Source: Allomuricauda sp. (GTDB lineage: Bacteria > Bacteroidota > Bacteroidia > Flavobacteriales > Flavobacteriaceae). Taken from it: 64,000 bases of DNA. Within the stretch, counting starts at the first letter, position 1. The number at the start of each line of letters is the position of its first letter. The stretch spans positions 496,001 to 560,000 of the forward strand of contig NZ_JANQLX010000015.1 in assembly GCF_028280385.1 (NCBI RefSeq). The letters run 5' to 3'. Below are positions 26,453 to 34,504 of the stretch, piece after piece. The translations under genes and the position numbers were made by a program. The notes beneath the pieces were generated by a model. That model was not told the DNA's origin. It searched no databases and saw only the letters and a list, made by a program, of their open reading frames with translations.

Positions 26453-26480
26453 CAAAAAAAATGCCCTTCTAAAGAAGGGC
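26453..26480 (-). terminator. Rho-independent terminator of the T9SS mini-gene
   Basis: The stem GCCCTTC/GAAGGGC (26463-26480) is followed on the minus strand by a run of eight T after an A-T pair. It lies 12 bp downstream of the stop of the gene at 26492-26815. Confidence 0.85.
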
Positions 26481-26491
26481 GGCATAAGTTG

Positions 26492-26815
26492 TTATTTAAT
26501 GACCAGCTTCCGGGTCATGGTCTTTTTATCTTCCGTTACCTGGAGTACATAGACTCCTTGGCCCAAGCGCGAAACGTTCAAGGTGTTGGTGGTAATCCTA
26601 TCGGTAAGGACAACATCTCCAAAAACATCATAGACCTTGATCTGTTTGGTACCGTTGGTATGGGTAGTTATGTATACTTCATCACCATACACCGGATTAG
26701 GGTACATTTTAAACCCTTTGAGTTCTTGAACCTGTTCAGTGTTTACACTGACCAATTCCTGGCCGTATGTGAATAGGGGTAGTGCCATAAGTAAAACGAA
26801 GTAGATTTTCTTCAT
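26492..26815 (-). CDS. Orphan T9SS type A sorting-domain mini-protein
   Basis: A 107-residue secreted protein consisting of a signal peptide (YFVLLMALPLFTYGQE) followed at once by a type IX secretion C-terminal sorting domain (FKMYPNPVYGDEVYI ... GVYVLQVTEDKKTMTRKLVIK). The YPNP start, the central DVFGDVV motif and the KLVIK end are the signature of T9SS type A domains. There is no cargo region between signal and sorting domain. It is the second of two tandem genes of this layout (see 26960-27268), and ends in a terminator. Confidence 0.85.
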   Translation of the reverse strand: MKKIYFVLLMALPLFTYGQELVSVNTEQVQELKGFKMYPNPVYGDEVYITTHTNGTKQIKVYDVFGDVVLTDRITTNTLNVSRLGQGVYVLQVTEDKKTMTRKLVIK

Positions 26816-26959
26816 ACATGCTGATTTGGGGTAAAAGCAGGATAAATGTAGGTAAACACTACATAAATGGCTATAAAATGTTGTGAAACAGGGAAATGTG
26901 TTGGTAAAGGGACTTATTTTGATGTCTGCTCGATGAAATGCAGCCTAAAAGTGGGGAAA

Positions 26960-27268
26960 CTACTTGATTATGAGCTTTCTGGTAGCCACGCGGTTGTGCT
27001 CAAAAACCCTAAGGATATATACACCCTTATCCAAATTGGAAAGGTTGAGTTCCTTGCCCAAAATGGTGGTTTGGAGCACTTGGGTGCCCAAAACATCAAA
27101 AATGAGAATTTTCTTGGGTGCGTTCTGTGCAGTTTCTATAAAAACCTTGCCGTGGGTAACCGGATTGGGGTAAAGCTTAAACCCGTCTATGTCAGCACCT
27201 GCTTGGGAACTTTGTGCAAATCCAAGGGAACAGACAAAAAAGAAAAAGACGAGGTAAAGGTGCTTCAT
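26960..27268 (-). CDS. Orphan T9SS type A sorting-domain mini-protein
   Basis: A 102-residue secreted protein: signal peptide (LYLVFFFFVCSLGFAQ), a short linker (SSQAGADIDG), then a T9SS type A sorting domain (FKLYPNPVTHGKVFI ... GVYILRVFEHNRVATRKLIIK). It resembles the neighbouring gene at 26492 in layout and sequence, so the pair probably arose by duplication. The start at 27268 places the signal peptide at the N-terminus; a longer form from 27298 would overlap the promoter. A cargo domain is absent, so a function other than surface display of a larger passenger must be considered. Confidence 0.82.
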   Translation of the reverse strand: MKHLYLVFFFFVCSLGFAQSSQAGADIDGFKLYPNPVTHGKVFIETAQNAPKKILIFDVLGTQVLQTTILGKELNLSNLDKGVYILRVFEHNRVATRKLIIK

Positions 27269-27295
27269 AAAGTATTGGTTACAAAGGCTATGCCA

Positions 27296-27303
27296 CAAAT
27301 ATA
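27296..27303 (-). promoter_or_regulatory. Candidate -7 promoter element (TATATTTG, minus strand)
   Basis: On the minus strand this reads TATATTTG, a perfect TAnnTTTG match 27 bp upstream of the ATG at 27268. It suggests that the T9SS mini-genes are transcribed separately from the TonB receptor operon, which ends at the terminator just upstream. Confidence 0.45.
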
Positions 27304-27365
27304 AATAAATTGAACGCCGGTATGGAAGCGACTACGGAAAAAACCCACACTTTTCGATGAATTGC

Positions 27366-27392
27366 AAAAAAAGCCCCGCTATTTTGCGGGGC
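27366..27392 (-). terminator. Rho-independent terminator of the receptor/lipoprotein operon
   Basis: The stem GCCCCGC/GCGGGGC (27373-27392) with a six-base loop is followed on the minus strand by a run of seven T. It lies 25 bp beyond the stop of the beta-helix lipoprotein gene. Confidence 0.9.
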
Positions 27393-27416
27393 CTATGATC
27401 ATTGGAGTTAAATTTC

Positions 27417-28607
27417 TTAGTTTACACCTCTAACCCATCCTGCTCCCCAGGTGGCAATATCGGTGCCGGTTCCGTTTCCTACCCCAGAAATAACATCGGC
27501 TTCGGTAAAAGAGGCTCCTGTATCGTTCTTCAAAGTGGTGGTAACGTTGTTGAAGGTTACATCAATGATGTTGGAATCGTCATCCACAACACCTGTACCG
27601 GTATCGGCATCATCCAGGTCAAATCCTTCATCAAAGTTGTTGATCACAACATTGGTAAACGTAAAGCGTGTACCTGCTCTTAACCTAATGGCTTCATCGC
27701 CATCATCAGCACCATCGCCAACAATGGTTACATTGGTTACTGTAGGAGCGGAGAAATAACCAGCTTCGTTACTAAAATCGGTATTAAACCCATCACATTC
27801 AAAAGCTTTGTCATGGGCGGTACCATGCTGTACGTAAACATCTGTCAATGAACCGGTATAACCCTCAGTCCAGTCGATGGAATCATCTTCTGCGTTAACA
27901 ACTACCAAGTGGCTTGCGTTCACGGTACCACCAAAGAATTCAAATCCATCATCAGATCCTTCATAGATTTGAACGTAATCGATAGTAGTTCCCGTTCCAA
28001 CACCGTAAACAGAAAGTCCGTTCAACTCGGCATTACCATCAATGGCACCACCAGCGTATTCAATTCTAACATATTCCACATTCCCGGAATTGTCGGTAGG
28101 GGTATTTCCACCAAAGGCCAATGCACCAACTTCAGAAGTTGCAATGTCCTCTGAGCCATCAGGAGTAGAGTTGATAGGAGCTCTTCCACAAAGAATCAAT
28201 CCGCCCCAGTCACCAGAAGAAGGCGTAGTGGCGTTGGAAGTCAATATAATTGGCTCACTTGCAGAACCAACAGCGTTGATCCTTGCACCTTGTTGAATGG
28301 CGATATAGGCATTAACACCAATAGGCTCTGCCTTTATGGTCATTCCAGCTGGAATGGTCAAGGTGGTACCACTGGCCATAAGAACAGGTCCTGTAACGAT
28401 ATATTCAATTTCAGAATCCAATGTTAGGTTTTCTGTATATAGACCATTCAAGTTTACAGTGGTCTCAGCAGGGGTTTCGCCACCACCAGTTGTATTATTT
28501 GTAGTGGTAACGCTGTTGTCGTTAATTACGATGTCCGAGGTATCGTCACTTTCACAAGCAATAAACAATGCAGCGGCTATACCTAAAAATAAAAACTTGT
28601 TTTTCAT
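27417..28607 (-). CDS. Beta-helix lipoprotein (right-handed parallel beta-helix)
   Basis: A 396-residue lipoprotein with a signal ending FIACE (Cys at about residue 18), an Asp/Thr-rich linker (residues 20-50), then a domain of repeated short strands with turns rich in Gly, Asn and Asp (TLTIPAGMTIKAEPIG, EPIILTSNATTPSSGDWGGL, VEYVRIEYAGGA, DGFEFFGGTVNASHL, NVVINNFDEGFDLDDA). This is the pattern of a right-handed beta-helix. It follows the TonB receptor by 21 bp and is co-transcribed with it, so it is probably the receptor's surface partner, taking the place a SusD protein would hold. Some databases label such proteins multidrug transporters, which the sequence does not support. Confidence 0.75.
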   Translation of the reverse strand: MKNKFLFLGIAAALFIACESDDTSDIVINDNSVTTTNNTTGGGETPAETTVNLNGLYTENLTLDSEIEYIVTGPVLMASGTTLTIPAGMTIKAEPIGVNAYIAIQQGARINAVGSASEPIILTSNATTPSSGDWGGLILCGRAPINSTPDGSEDIATSEVGALAFGGNTPTDNSGNVEYVRIEYAGGAIDGNAELNGLSVYGVGTGTTIDYVQIYEGSDDGFEFFGGTVNASHLVVVNAEDDSIDWTEGYTGSLTDVYVQHGTAHDKAFECDGFNTDFSNEAGYFSAPTVTNVTIVGDGADDGDEAIRLRAGTRFTFTNVVINNFDEGFDLDDADTGTGVVDDDSNIIDVTFNNVTTTLKNDTGASFTEADVISGVGNGTGTDIATWGAGWVRGVN

Positions 28608-28628
28608 TTCTGTGTAGTTTAAAAAAAT

Positions 28629-31454
28629 TTAAAATTTATATTTAAGGGTTAGCCCAACGTTAACCCCAAGGTTATACTCTCTTATAATTATGTTGCCCAA
28701 ATCTGTGCCCTCACGCACCAAGGTAACGTCTGGGTCCAGGATGTTCTTAGCGGAAAGATTGGCCTCAAAATGCTCCCCAAAGGAATTCTTCCAAACGAAA
28801 TTCAAGGTGGGAACGGCCTTTTCCACGATATTTCCCAAACTACCCGATCCCAAGGAAAAGATCCGATCAGAGAAATAGGAAAATGCAACGGTTGCTTTGG
28901 GCCTGTAATTCCCAAAAACCGGGCTATAGTTCAAATCTGTATTTATGATGAACGGTGATGCCCCTTCCAACTCATCGGAATCGCGATCAAATGAGGTTCC
29001 AAATGTGTTTTCGGCCCCTCCAGGAATATCTTTCAAATCCTGCTCGGTATGGGTGTAGGCCGCGTTCAATCCTACAGATAAAATGGCATTGTCATCTGCA
29101 TCTGTGTACAGGTTTTTTCGCACCTCTAATTCCGCTCCATAGATATCCGCCTGTTCACCAGTTCTGAAGTAGCGCTGAGTTCCTGTTGCATCTGCCGCAA
29201 CAACCCGGTTAACAGGGTCCTTTATGGTTTTTGCAAAGGCAGCCACGGAAATAATTTCCCCCCGCTCCAAGAACCACTCATACTTTACATCATAATTGAA
29301 GATTTCCGAATAGGTGGATCCATTGCCATCCAAGCCTCCCAACAAATCTGGGTTACCACCCACTCTTTGGGTAACAGACTCGTATACAAAAGGGGCCACT
29401 TCCTTAAATTCTGGAAAGGATGCAGTTTTGCTGAACCCAAACCTAAGGTTGGAATTCTCGTTCAGCGCATATCGGATATTTAAGCTAGGAAGGAAAATAT
29501 TCTCATATACGCTTCTGGAACCTGGGTCGTCAGCTCTAATGTTGATTACATCGTACCCCACTCTTTGGTTGAAGGATTCCAAACGAATCCCTGGCACAAC
29601 ACCCAGTTTTTCACCTACGGTTATTTCCGCAGCAGCATAGGCCGCGTGAATATCCAAATTACCTTTATAAGTATTTTCCGGAAGTCCTGGTCTATTTCGG
29701 TTTCCAATATCGTTGTTGATGGGGTTCAATACCAACAGGTCCCACAAACCTTCCCCGGTTGGAATATTGATATTGGTCACATCAAAAATGGAGTTAAAGT
29801 TGTTTACGTCGGTTACGGGCGTGTTGTCCCGATCTTGGATTTCATATCCGTAACGGATACTGTTGAACCTTCTTTCTTTTCGTCTCCCGTTGTACCCAAA
29901 GTTAAACTTGACTTTTTCAGAGGCCTGGTATCCAAGATTTACGAAACTATTCAATTCGTCATCCTCTATACTTTGGAAAAAGCGTTGGTTGTCAAACGGG
30001 ATATTGGTATAGAATACCGGATTGGTGGAAGCATCATTGTCCAAGGCCAATTGATAGTTTTCCAGGGTAACCCGTTTTCTGTCAGGTTCATCTGAGAAAA
30101 CCTTGTTGAAACCCGTTCCCCAATCCAATGAGAGTTTTTCGCCAAAAATGTGCTGACCGGTAAGTTGGTTCACAAAGATCATATCCTGATTGAACTGGAC
30201 GTTCATCACATAAAAACCTTCATCCGTGGTAATAATGGCATCCCTGTTGGTTCCCTGGCCGTTTATTCCATAATAACCCACCGCATCCGCGGAGCTGTTT
30301 ATAAACAACGAACTATATTTTACTTTGTGCTCATTGTTTATTTTATAGGTGGCGTTACCGAGGGCTGTAGTGGTGGTCTTGTAGGCAAACTCCCTTACAT
30401 TTGGGAAATCTACCTTTAGTACGTTGGTAAAATCACGGGCCGGACCTTCCAATAGCTCGTAGCCGTTGCTAAAACTTGCCGCTGCAAACAAGGACAGTCT
30501 GGAATCGTCATTGTTGAAGTTGAACGAATATCCCCCTTCTATTGCACCAGAAATATTGACGGGATTCCAAGCTTCTTGTGGATCCACACCATGGGACAAT
30601 ACAATGGCAAAAGGGTCATTGTCATATCTGTTATAGAACCCAAAATTGCTAGGTCCTTCACTGCGGACAAAATCCTCCCCGGAAGCATTGCTGTTGAATC
30701 CGCTTCCCAAAGAAACTTCCAAGTAGCCATCTCCGGTGTACTCTTTGGAATCAATGTTCACATTACCTGCGGAAAAGTCCCCATAAAAAGTTGGACTGTA
30801 AGCTTTGCTAACGGATACATTTTCAATGATACTTGATGAGAATAGGTCCAGGTTGATGTTTTTCTTGTTCACATCGTTGGAGGGTAAGGACAGCCCGTTC
30901 ATTGTGGTATTTTGGTAACGATCTCCAAGACCCCTAACGTAAACGTTGCTGGAACCTTGCTGTTTGGAAATCCCGGATATCTGGGCCACCGCTGATGCAG
31001 CATCATCGATACCTTTTAAGGTAAGTGCTTCCGCACTGATGGCCTCCTGGATGACAAGGGCCTTTTTCTGTTGCAATAACAGTGCTATTTCAGAATCTTT
31101 TCTGGCAGTGGTGGTCACTACTACCTCATCAAGCCCCACGCTTCCGGCACCAAGAGCCGCGTTGATTTCCGTAACCTTGCCTGCTTCAACCACAACATTG
31201 GGTATTTCCAAGGTCTCATATCCCAAAAAACTTATTACCAACGTATAGGTACCTGGCTCAACATCTTCAATGGCAAATAGACCATCAAAATCTGAAGTGG
31301 TTCCCATTGTAGTTCCCTTGATCAAAACATTGGCAAAAGCTAGGGGTTCGTTATTAAGTTCTTTGTCAGTAAGTTTACCAACAACCCCTCCATTTTCTTG
31401 TGAAAAACCAGCTATGGTAAATAAGGAAAAGACGAATATGAGGTACGTTTTCAT
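28629..31454 (-). CDS. TonB-dependent receptor with CarboxypepD-reg-like N-terminal domain
   Basis: A 941-residue outer-membrane receptor. In order: signal peptide (IFVFSLFTIAGFSQE), a carboxypeptidase-regulatory-like beta domain (residues 22-105; GKLTDKELNNEPLAFANVL ... VISFLGYETLEI), a plug domain (about 115-235; ISKQQGSSNVYVRGLGDRY) and a large beta-barrel ending in Tyr-Lys-Phe. No TonB-linked SusD gene is adjacent; its partner is the beta-helix lipoprotein downstream. It is divergent from a PhoB/PhoR-like pair across a region with 11-bp-spaced TGTwA boxes, which suggests control by phosphate supply (inference). The substrate is not readable from sequence. Confidence 0.9.
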   Translation of the reverse strand: MKTYLIFVFSLFTIAGFSQENGGVVGKLTDKELNNEPLAFANVLIKGTTMGTTSDFDGLFAIEDVEPGTYTLVISFLGYETLEIPNVVVEAGKVTEINAALGAGSVGLDEVVVTTTARKDSEIALLLQQKKALVIQEAISAEALTLKGIDDAASAVAQISGISKQQGSSNVYVRGLGDRYQNTTMNGLSLPSNDVNKKNINLDLFSSSIIENVSVSKAYSPTFYGDFSAGNVNIDSKEYTGDGYLEVSLGSGFNSNASGEDFVRSEGPSNFGFYNRYDNDPFAIVLSHGVDPQEAWNPVNISGAIEGGYSFNFNNDDSRLSLFAAASFSNGYELLEGPARDFTNVLKVDFPNVREFAYKTTTTALGNATYKINNEHKVKYSSLFINSSADAVGYYGINGQGTNRDAIITTDEGFYVMNVQFNQDMIFVNQLTGQHIFGEKLSLDWGTGFNKVFSDEPDRKRVTLENYQLALDNDASTNPVFYTNIPFDNQRFFQSIEDDELNSFVNLGYQASEKVKFNFGYNGRRKERRFNSIRYGYEIQDRDNTPVTDVNNFNSIFDVTNINIPTGEGLWDLLVLNPINNDIGNRNRPGLPENTYKGNLDIHAAYAAAEITVGEKLGVVPGIRLESFNQRVGYDVINIRADDPGSRSVYENIFLPSLNIRYALNENSNLRFGFSKTASFPEFKEVAPFVYESVTQRVGGNPDLLGGLDGNGSTYSEIFNYDVKYEWFLERGEIISVAAFAKTIKDPVNRVVAADATGTQRYFRTGEQADIYGAELEVRKNLYTDADDNAILSVGLNAAYTHTEQDLKDIPGGAENTFGTSFDRDSDELEGASPFIINTDLNYSPVFGNYRPKATVAFSYFSDRIFSLGSGSLGNIVEKAVPTLNFVWKNSFGEHFEANLSAKNILDPDVTLVREGTDLGNIIIREYNLGVNVGLTLKYKF

Positions 31455-31502
31455 TGTTGTGTTCAGTTCAGTTAGAATTCGGTGGCAAAGAAAGACCCGG
31501 GT

Positions 31503-31564
31503 TGTAAATGCGGTGTTAACCGCGTGTTAAGTGTTTATTGGAAAACTGTTACAATAATGTTAGG
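31503..31564 (+). promoter_or_regulatory. Pho-box-like ladder: TGTwA boxes on an 11-bp pitch
   Basis: TGTAA at 31503, TGTTA at 31514, 31525, 31547 and 31558 start exactly 11 bp apart (31536 is a degenerate member). E. coli PhoB binds direct repeats with the same 11-bp spacing (TGTCA type). The array lies between the TonB receptor start (31454) and a PhoB-like regulator (31645) and so can control both. Another TGTTAAG at 31577 is 19 bp on and out of phase. Confidence 0.6.
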
Positions 31565-31603
31565 AGATTAAATGAATGTTAAGCATTTAATGCGTTATAG
31601 TAT

Positions 31604-31617
31604 TATCTTTACATTTG
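31604..31617 (+). promoter_or_regulatory. Overlapping candidate -7 elements for the regulator gene
   Basis: TACATTTG (31610-31617) is a perfect TAnnTTTG; TATCTTTA (31604-31611) is one base off. Either sits 28-34 bp upstream of the ATG at 31645. The palindrome GCATT-T-AATGC (31583-31593) lies just upstream. Confidence 0.4.
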
Positions 31618-31644
31618 GGTGATCAACAGATTAATAGCCATCCT

Positions 31645-32331
31645 ATGAAAACTAAGGACATTAAGATTTTACTGGTAGATGATGAACCGGACATCCTGGA
31701 AATTGTGAGCTATAACCTTTCTTCCGAAGGGTACGAGGTTTTTACGGCAAAAAATGGGGTTGAAGGTGTGGCCAAGGCCAAGAAAAAGAAACCACACTTG
31801 ATTATTTTGGATGTGATGATGCCCGAAATGGATGGTATTGAGGCATGTGAAATTATCCGCAATACGGCGGGATTGGAAAATACAATAATCACCTTCCTAA
31901 CGGCCCGAGGGGAAGATTACTCCCAAGTGGCCGGTTTTGATGCAGGGGCTGATGATTATATTACCAAACCCATCAAGCCCAAGGTTTTGGTGAGCAAGGT
32001 AAAGGCCCTCTTGAGAAGATTGAAGGAGGACCAATCAGAAAATGAGGATATTGTAAAGGTGGGCAATATCATCATCAATAGGGAAGAGTATAAGATCATC
32101 AATAACGGCGAGGAGATCATTTTGCCCAGAAAGGAATTTGAACTGTTGTCACTCCTTACTTCCAAACCGAGCAAAGTTTTTAAGAGAGAGGTAATCCTGG
32201 ATAAGGTTTGGGGCAATGAAGTGGTAGTGGGTGGTCGTACCATTGATGTGCATATTAGAAAACTACGTGGAAAAATTGGGGATAATCACTTTAAAACCGT
32301 TAAAGGCGTAGGGTATAAGTTTGTGCTCTAA
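31645..32331 (+). CDS. PhoB-like response regulator (OmpR family)
   Basis: A 228-residue response regulator. The receiver domain (residues 1-120) has the acidic pocket VDDEPD, the phospho-acceptor D56 in LIILDVMMPEMDG, a Thr in TARGED and the Lys in ITKPIKPKVLVSK. The C-terminal winged helix (about 130-228; ILPRKEFELLSLLTSKPSKV ... GRTIDVHIRKLRGKIG) is of the OmpR/PhoB class. The ATG at 31645 gives the typical N-terminus; upstream in-frame codons are not starts of the family. The stop overlaps the kinase start in TAATG. Its identification as the phosphate regulator rests on domain type, the box array upstream and its kinase partner, and is not certain. Confidence 0.85.
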   Translation: MKTKDIKILLVDDEPDILEIVSYNLSSEGYEVFTAKNGVEGVAKAKKKKPHLIILDVMMPEMDGIEACEIIRNTAGLENTIITFLTARGEDYSQVAGFDAGADDYITKPIKPKVLVSKVKALLRRLKEDQSENEDIVKVGNIIINREEYKIINNGEEIILPRKEFELLSLLTSKPSKVFKREVILDKVWGNEVVVGGRTIDVHIRKLRGKIGDNHFKTVKGVGYKFVL

Positions 32332-33386
32332 TGGCCGTACAGTTAAGGAAATCTTTCACCTTTGCCCTACGATCATCTTTCCTGATCACCCCTTTTGTAA
32401 CAGCACTTTATGTGGCCCTACTTTTCTATAAGGGCGACTTGGATTGGATTTCTCCTATAATTTTTGGGCTCATCATTTTTTTGGGATGTTTTGTTATCAT
32501 CCAGATAAGGGTGGAGCGATTCATTTACCGAAGAATGAAAAAAATCTATGACGATGTATCCCTATTGGAGTCCACATCCTTCTCCTCCAAACCAGTAACC
32601 ACCGATATGAGGACCCTGACCCAGGAGATTGAAAAATTTGCCAAGGACAAGAAAATAGAAATTGATACCCTAAAAATCCGGGAGGAGTATCGCCGCGATT
32701 TTTTAGGTAATGTGTCGCACGAGCTTAAAACGCCCCTTTTTACCGTCCAAGGTTATATCCTGACCTTGCTGGATGGGGCCATGAACGATAGAAAAATAAG
32801 GGAAAAGTACCTGAATCGTGCCAATAAGGGAGTAGAGCGGTTGATCTACATTGTAAAAGATTTGGATTTGATCACCAAACTGGAAGTAGGTGATCTAAAA
32901 CTGAACCGGGAGGAATTTGATATCATCGAATTGATTCAAAATGTCTTTGATCTCCTGGAAATGAAAGCGGCCCAAAAGGAAATTACCCTTACGTTTGATA
33001 TGGAGTACGACAAACCCATTTATGTAAACGCTGATCGGGAAAAAATCCAACAGGTGGTCAGCAATCTTTTGGTGAACTCTATAAAATATGGACATACTAA
33101 TGGGACCACTGAAGTTAGTGTGGAAAACCTAATCAAAAACAAGGTGATCATTAGGGTGACCGATAATGGCGAGGGAATACCCAAACAGCATATTCCAAGA
33201 TTGTTTGAGCGTTTTTACAGAGTGGACCAAAGCGGCAGCAGATCGGAAGGTGGCTCTGGACTGGGACTTTCCATTGTAAAACACATTATAGAGGCCCATG
33301 ATGAGAAAATCTATGTGGAAAGTGAAGTGGATGTCGGTTCGGAATTCTCCTTTACTTTGGAGAAAACCTCGAACAGTCCGGAATAA
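32331..33386 (+). CDS. PhoR-like sensor histidine kinase
   Basis: A 351-residue sensor kinase with two membrane helices near the N-terminus (about residues 15-32 and 38-58), a short linker, a dimerisation domain with phospho-acceptor H130 in GNVSHELKTPLF, and an ATPase domain with an N box (QQVVSNLLVNSIKYG), G1 (VTDNGEGIP) and G2 (GGSGLGLSIVK). It lacks a large periplasmic domain and a PAS domain that I can see, as in several PhoR-type kinases that sense through other proteins. The start is shared with the regulator stop (TAATG). Its last 76 bp overlap the convergent glycosyltransferase gene. Confidence 0.85.
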   Translation: MAVQLRKSFTFALRSSFLITPFVTALYVALLFYKGDLDWISPIIFGLIIFLGCFVIIQIRVERFIYRRMKKIYDDVSLLESTSFSSKPVTTDMRTLTQEIEKFAKDKKIEIDTLKIREEYRRDFLGNVSHELKTPLFTVQGYILTLLDGAMNDRKIREKYLNRANKGVERLIYIVKDLDLITKLEVGDLKLNREEFDIIELIQNVFDLLEMKAAQKEITLTFDMEYDKPIYVNADREKIQQVVSNLLVNSIKYGHTNGTTEVSVENLIKNKVIIRVTDNGEGIPKQHIPRLFERFYRVDQSGSRSEGGSGLGLSIVKHIIEAHDEKIYVESEVDVGSEFSFTLEKTSNSPE

Positions 33387-34423
33387 TCCACCGTGGTCTC
33401 AAATTGGTTCAGCCCTTTGAACTGTTCCATCCGATTCAATTCCTGAATGGTAAATTTCTCTTGGTCAACAAATGGCACCAGTTCCTGTTTTTGCAATCGT
33501 TTTGCCAAATATTCCTGCTCATACTGACCCGGAGTTGGAACAAAAAATGCCTTTTTTTCCAATTTGGCCAGATCCATGACCGTGGTATAACCGGAACGGC
33601 ACAGTACTTTTTTACTTTGGTTTAGGGCTTGCTGCAACTCATCACTTTGCATAAAATTGTAGAGTGTAAGATGGTGGTGTTCCGTTTGTTTTTGTTCTAT
33701 GCGTTGTTGGTCTTCAATTTTCCCTTTTACGAACAGCACCCGGCCCGCATAACTTTCCAGTTCGGATAGGATTTTCTCTTCCAAAAAAGTGCGTTGGGGT
33801 TCCGGTCCGGAGAGCAACACCATCAAATCAAAAAGCGCAGGCAGGTCCTTCTTTTCAAATCGACTTAGTGGCCCCAAATAATGAATGTTGGACTTTGGCT
33901 TCTTTAGATGGCCCAATTTTCCGGTAAGATTGGGTTTTTCCTTAACATCGGGAACCCAACAGGCATCAAACTTTTTTATGATTTTTTGATGCGCTTTGGA
34001 ACTCATCCATGTAGTATTACCAGAAAGTACATTGAGCTGGTGTGTAATAAAAACACAAGGGACTTTTTTGTAAAACACCCCCAAACGGTTATCCGAAATG
34101 ATTCCATCAATTTGATGTTCCTTTACCAATTTTTTTACCGCTTTCTTCTCCTTGGCCATGGCCTTGATCACTTTTGGGGAATCCCAGATCATCTTTATCT
34201 TGAAATTCTTGCCTTTTTCAGCATAGGTGATCTTGTACGAAGGCAATTCAAAGGCCGGAAGGTCGGGAAATTCCTTTTGTAACAGTGAAAGTGCCACTCC
34301 ATCTGAGGCGATATACGGTTCGTGGCCCTCTTCCAACAAGGCATTGATAATAGGAATACATCTGGTGGCATGGCCCAGTCCCCAGTTTAATGGAGCAACC
34401 AATATTCGTTTGGAACTTTGCAT
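33311..34423 (-). CDS. MurG-like glycosyltransferase family protein
   Basis: A 370-residue GT-B-fold transferase: N-terminal ILVAPLNWGLGHATRCIPI (a glycine-rich loop as in MurG/GT28), and a C-terminal half with LCRSGYTTVMDLAKLEKKAFFVPTPGQYEQEYLA, the nucleotide-sugar-binding region. Similar uncharacterised proteins are common in Flavobacteriia. The acceptor is unknown. The last 76 bp (about 25 residues beyond FETTVDYSG) overlap the convergent kinase gene; this tail is probably variable while the core is intact. Divergent from trmB with a gap of 81 bp to the chosen trmB start. Confidence 0.8.
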   Translation of the reverse strand: MQSSKRILVAPLNWGLGHATRCIPIINALLEEGHEPYIASDGVALSLLQKEFPDLPAFELPSYKITYAEKGKNFKIKMIWDSPKVIKAMAKEKKAVKKLVKEHQIDGIISDNRLGVFYKKVPCVFITHQLNVLSGNTTWMSSKAHQKIIKKFDACWVPDVKEKPNLTGKLGHLKKPKSNIHYLGPLSRFEKKDLPALFDLMVLLSGPEPQRTFLEEKILSELESYAGRVLFVKGKIEDQQRIEQKQTEHHHLTLYNFMQSDELQQALNQSKKVLCRSGYTTVMDLAKLEKKAFFVPTPGQYEQEYLAKRLQKQELVPFVDQEKFTIQELNRMEQFKGLNQFETTVDYSGLFEVFSKVKENSEPTSTSLST

Positions 34424-34504
34424 AAAGACAAAAAAACAAAACCCATTTTACTTGGGGATTTCCTTAGTTTTGCGCAAACATTAAATTATTGCTCTGCATC
34501 AACG

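Noticed and set aside
26816..26959. Pho-box-like repeats upstream of the first T9SS mini-gene.
   Set aside because: A TGTTTAC-like string exists on the minus strand, but no second copy at 11-bp spacing.
31569..31583. Extending the 11-bp box ladder past 31558 to the TGTTAAG at 31577.
   Set aside because: Its distance from the last in-phase box is 19 bp, which breaks the 11-bp pitch; it is noted but not counted as part of the ladder.
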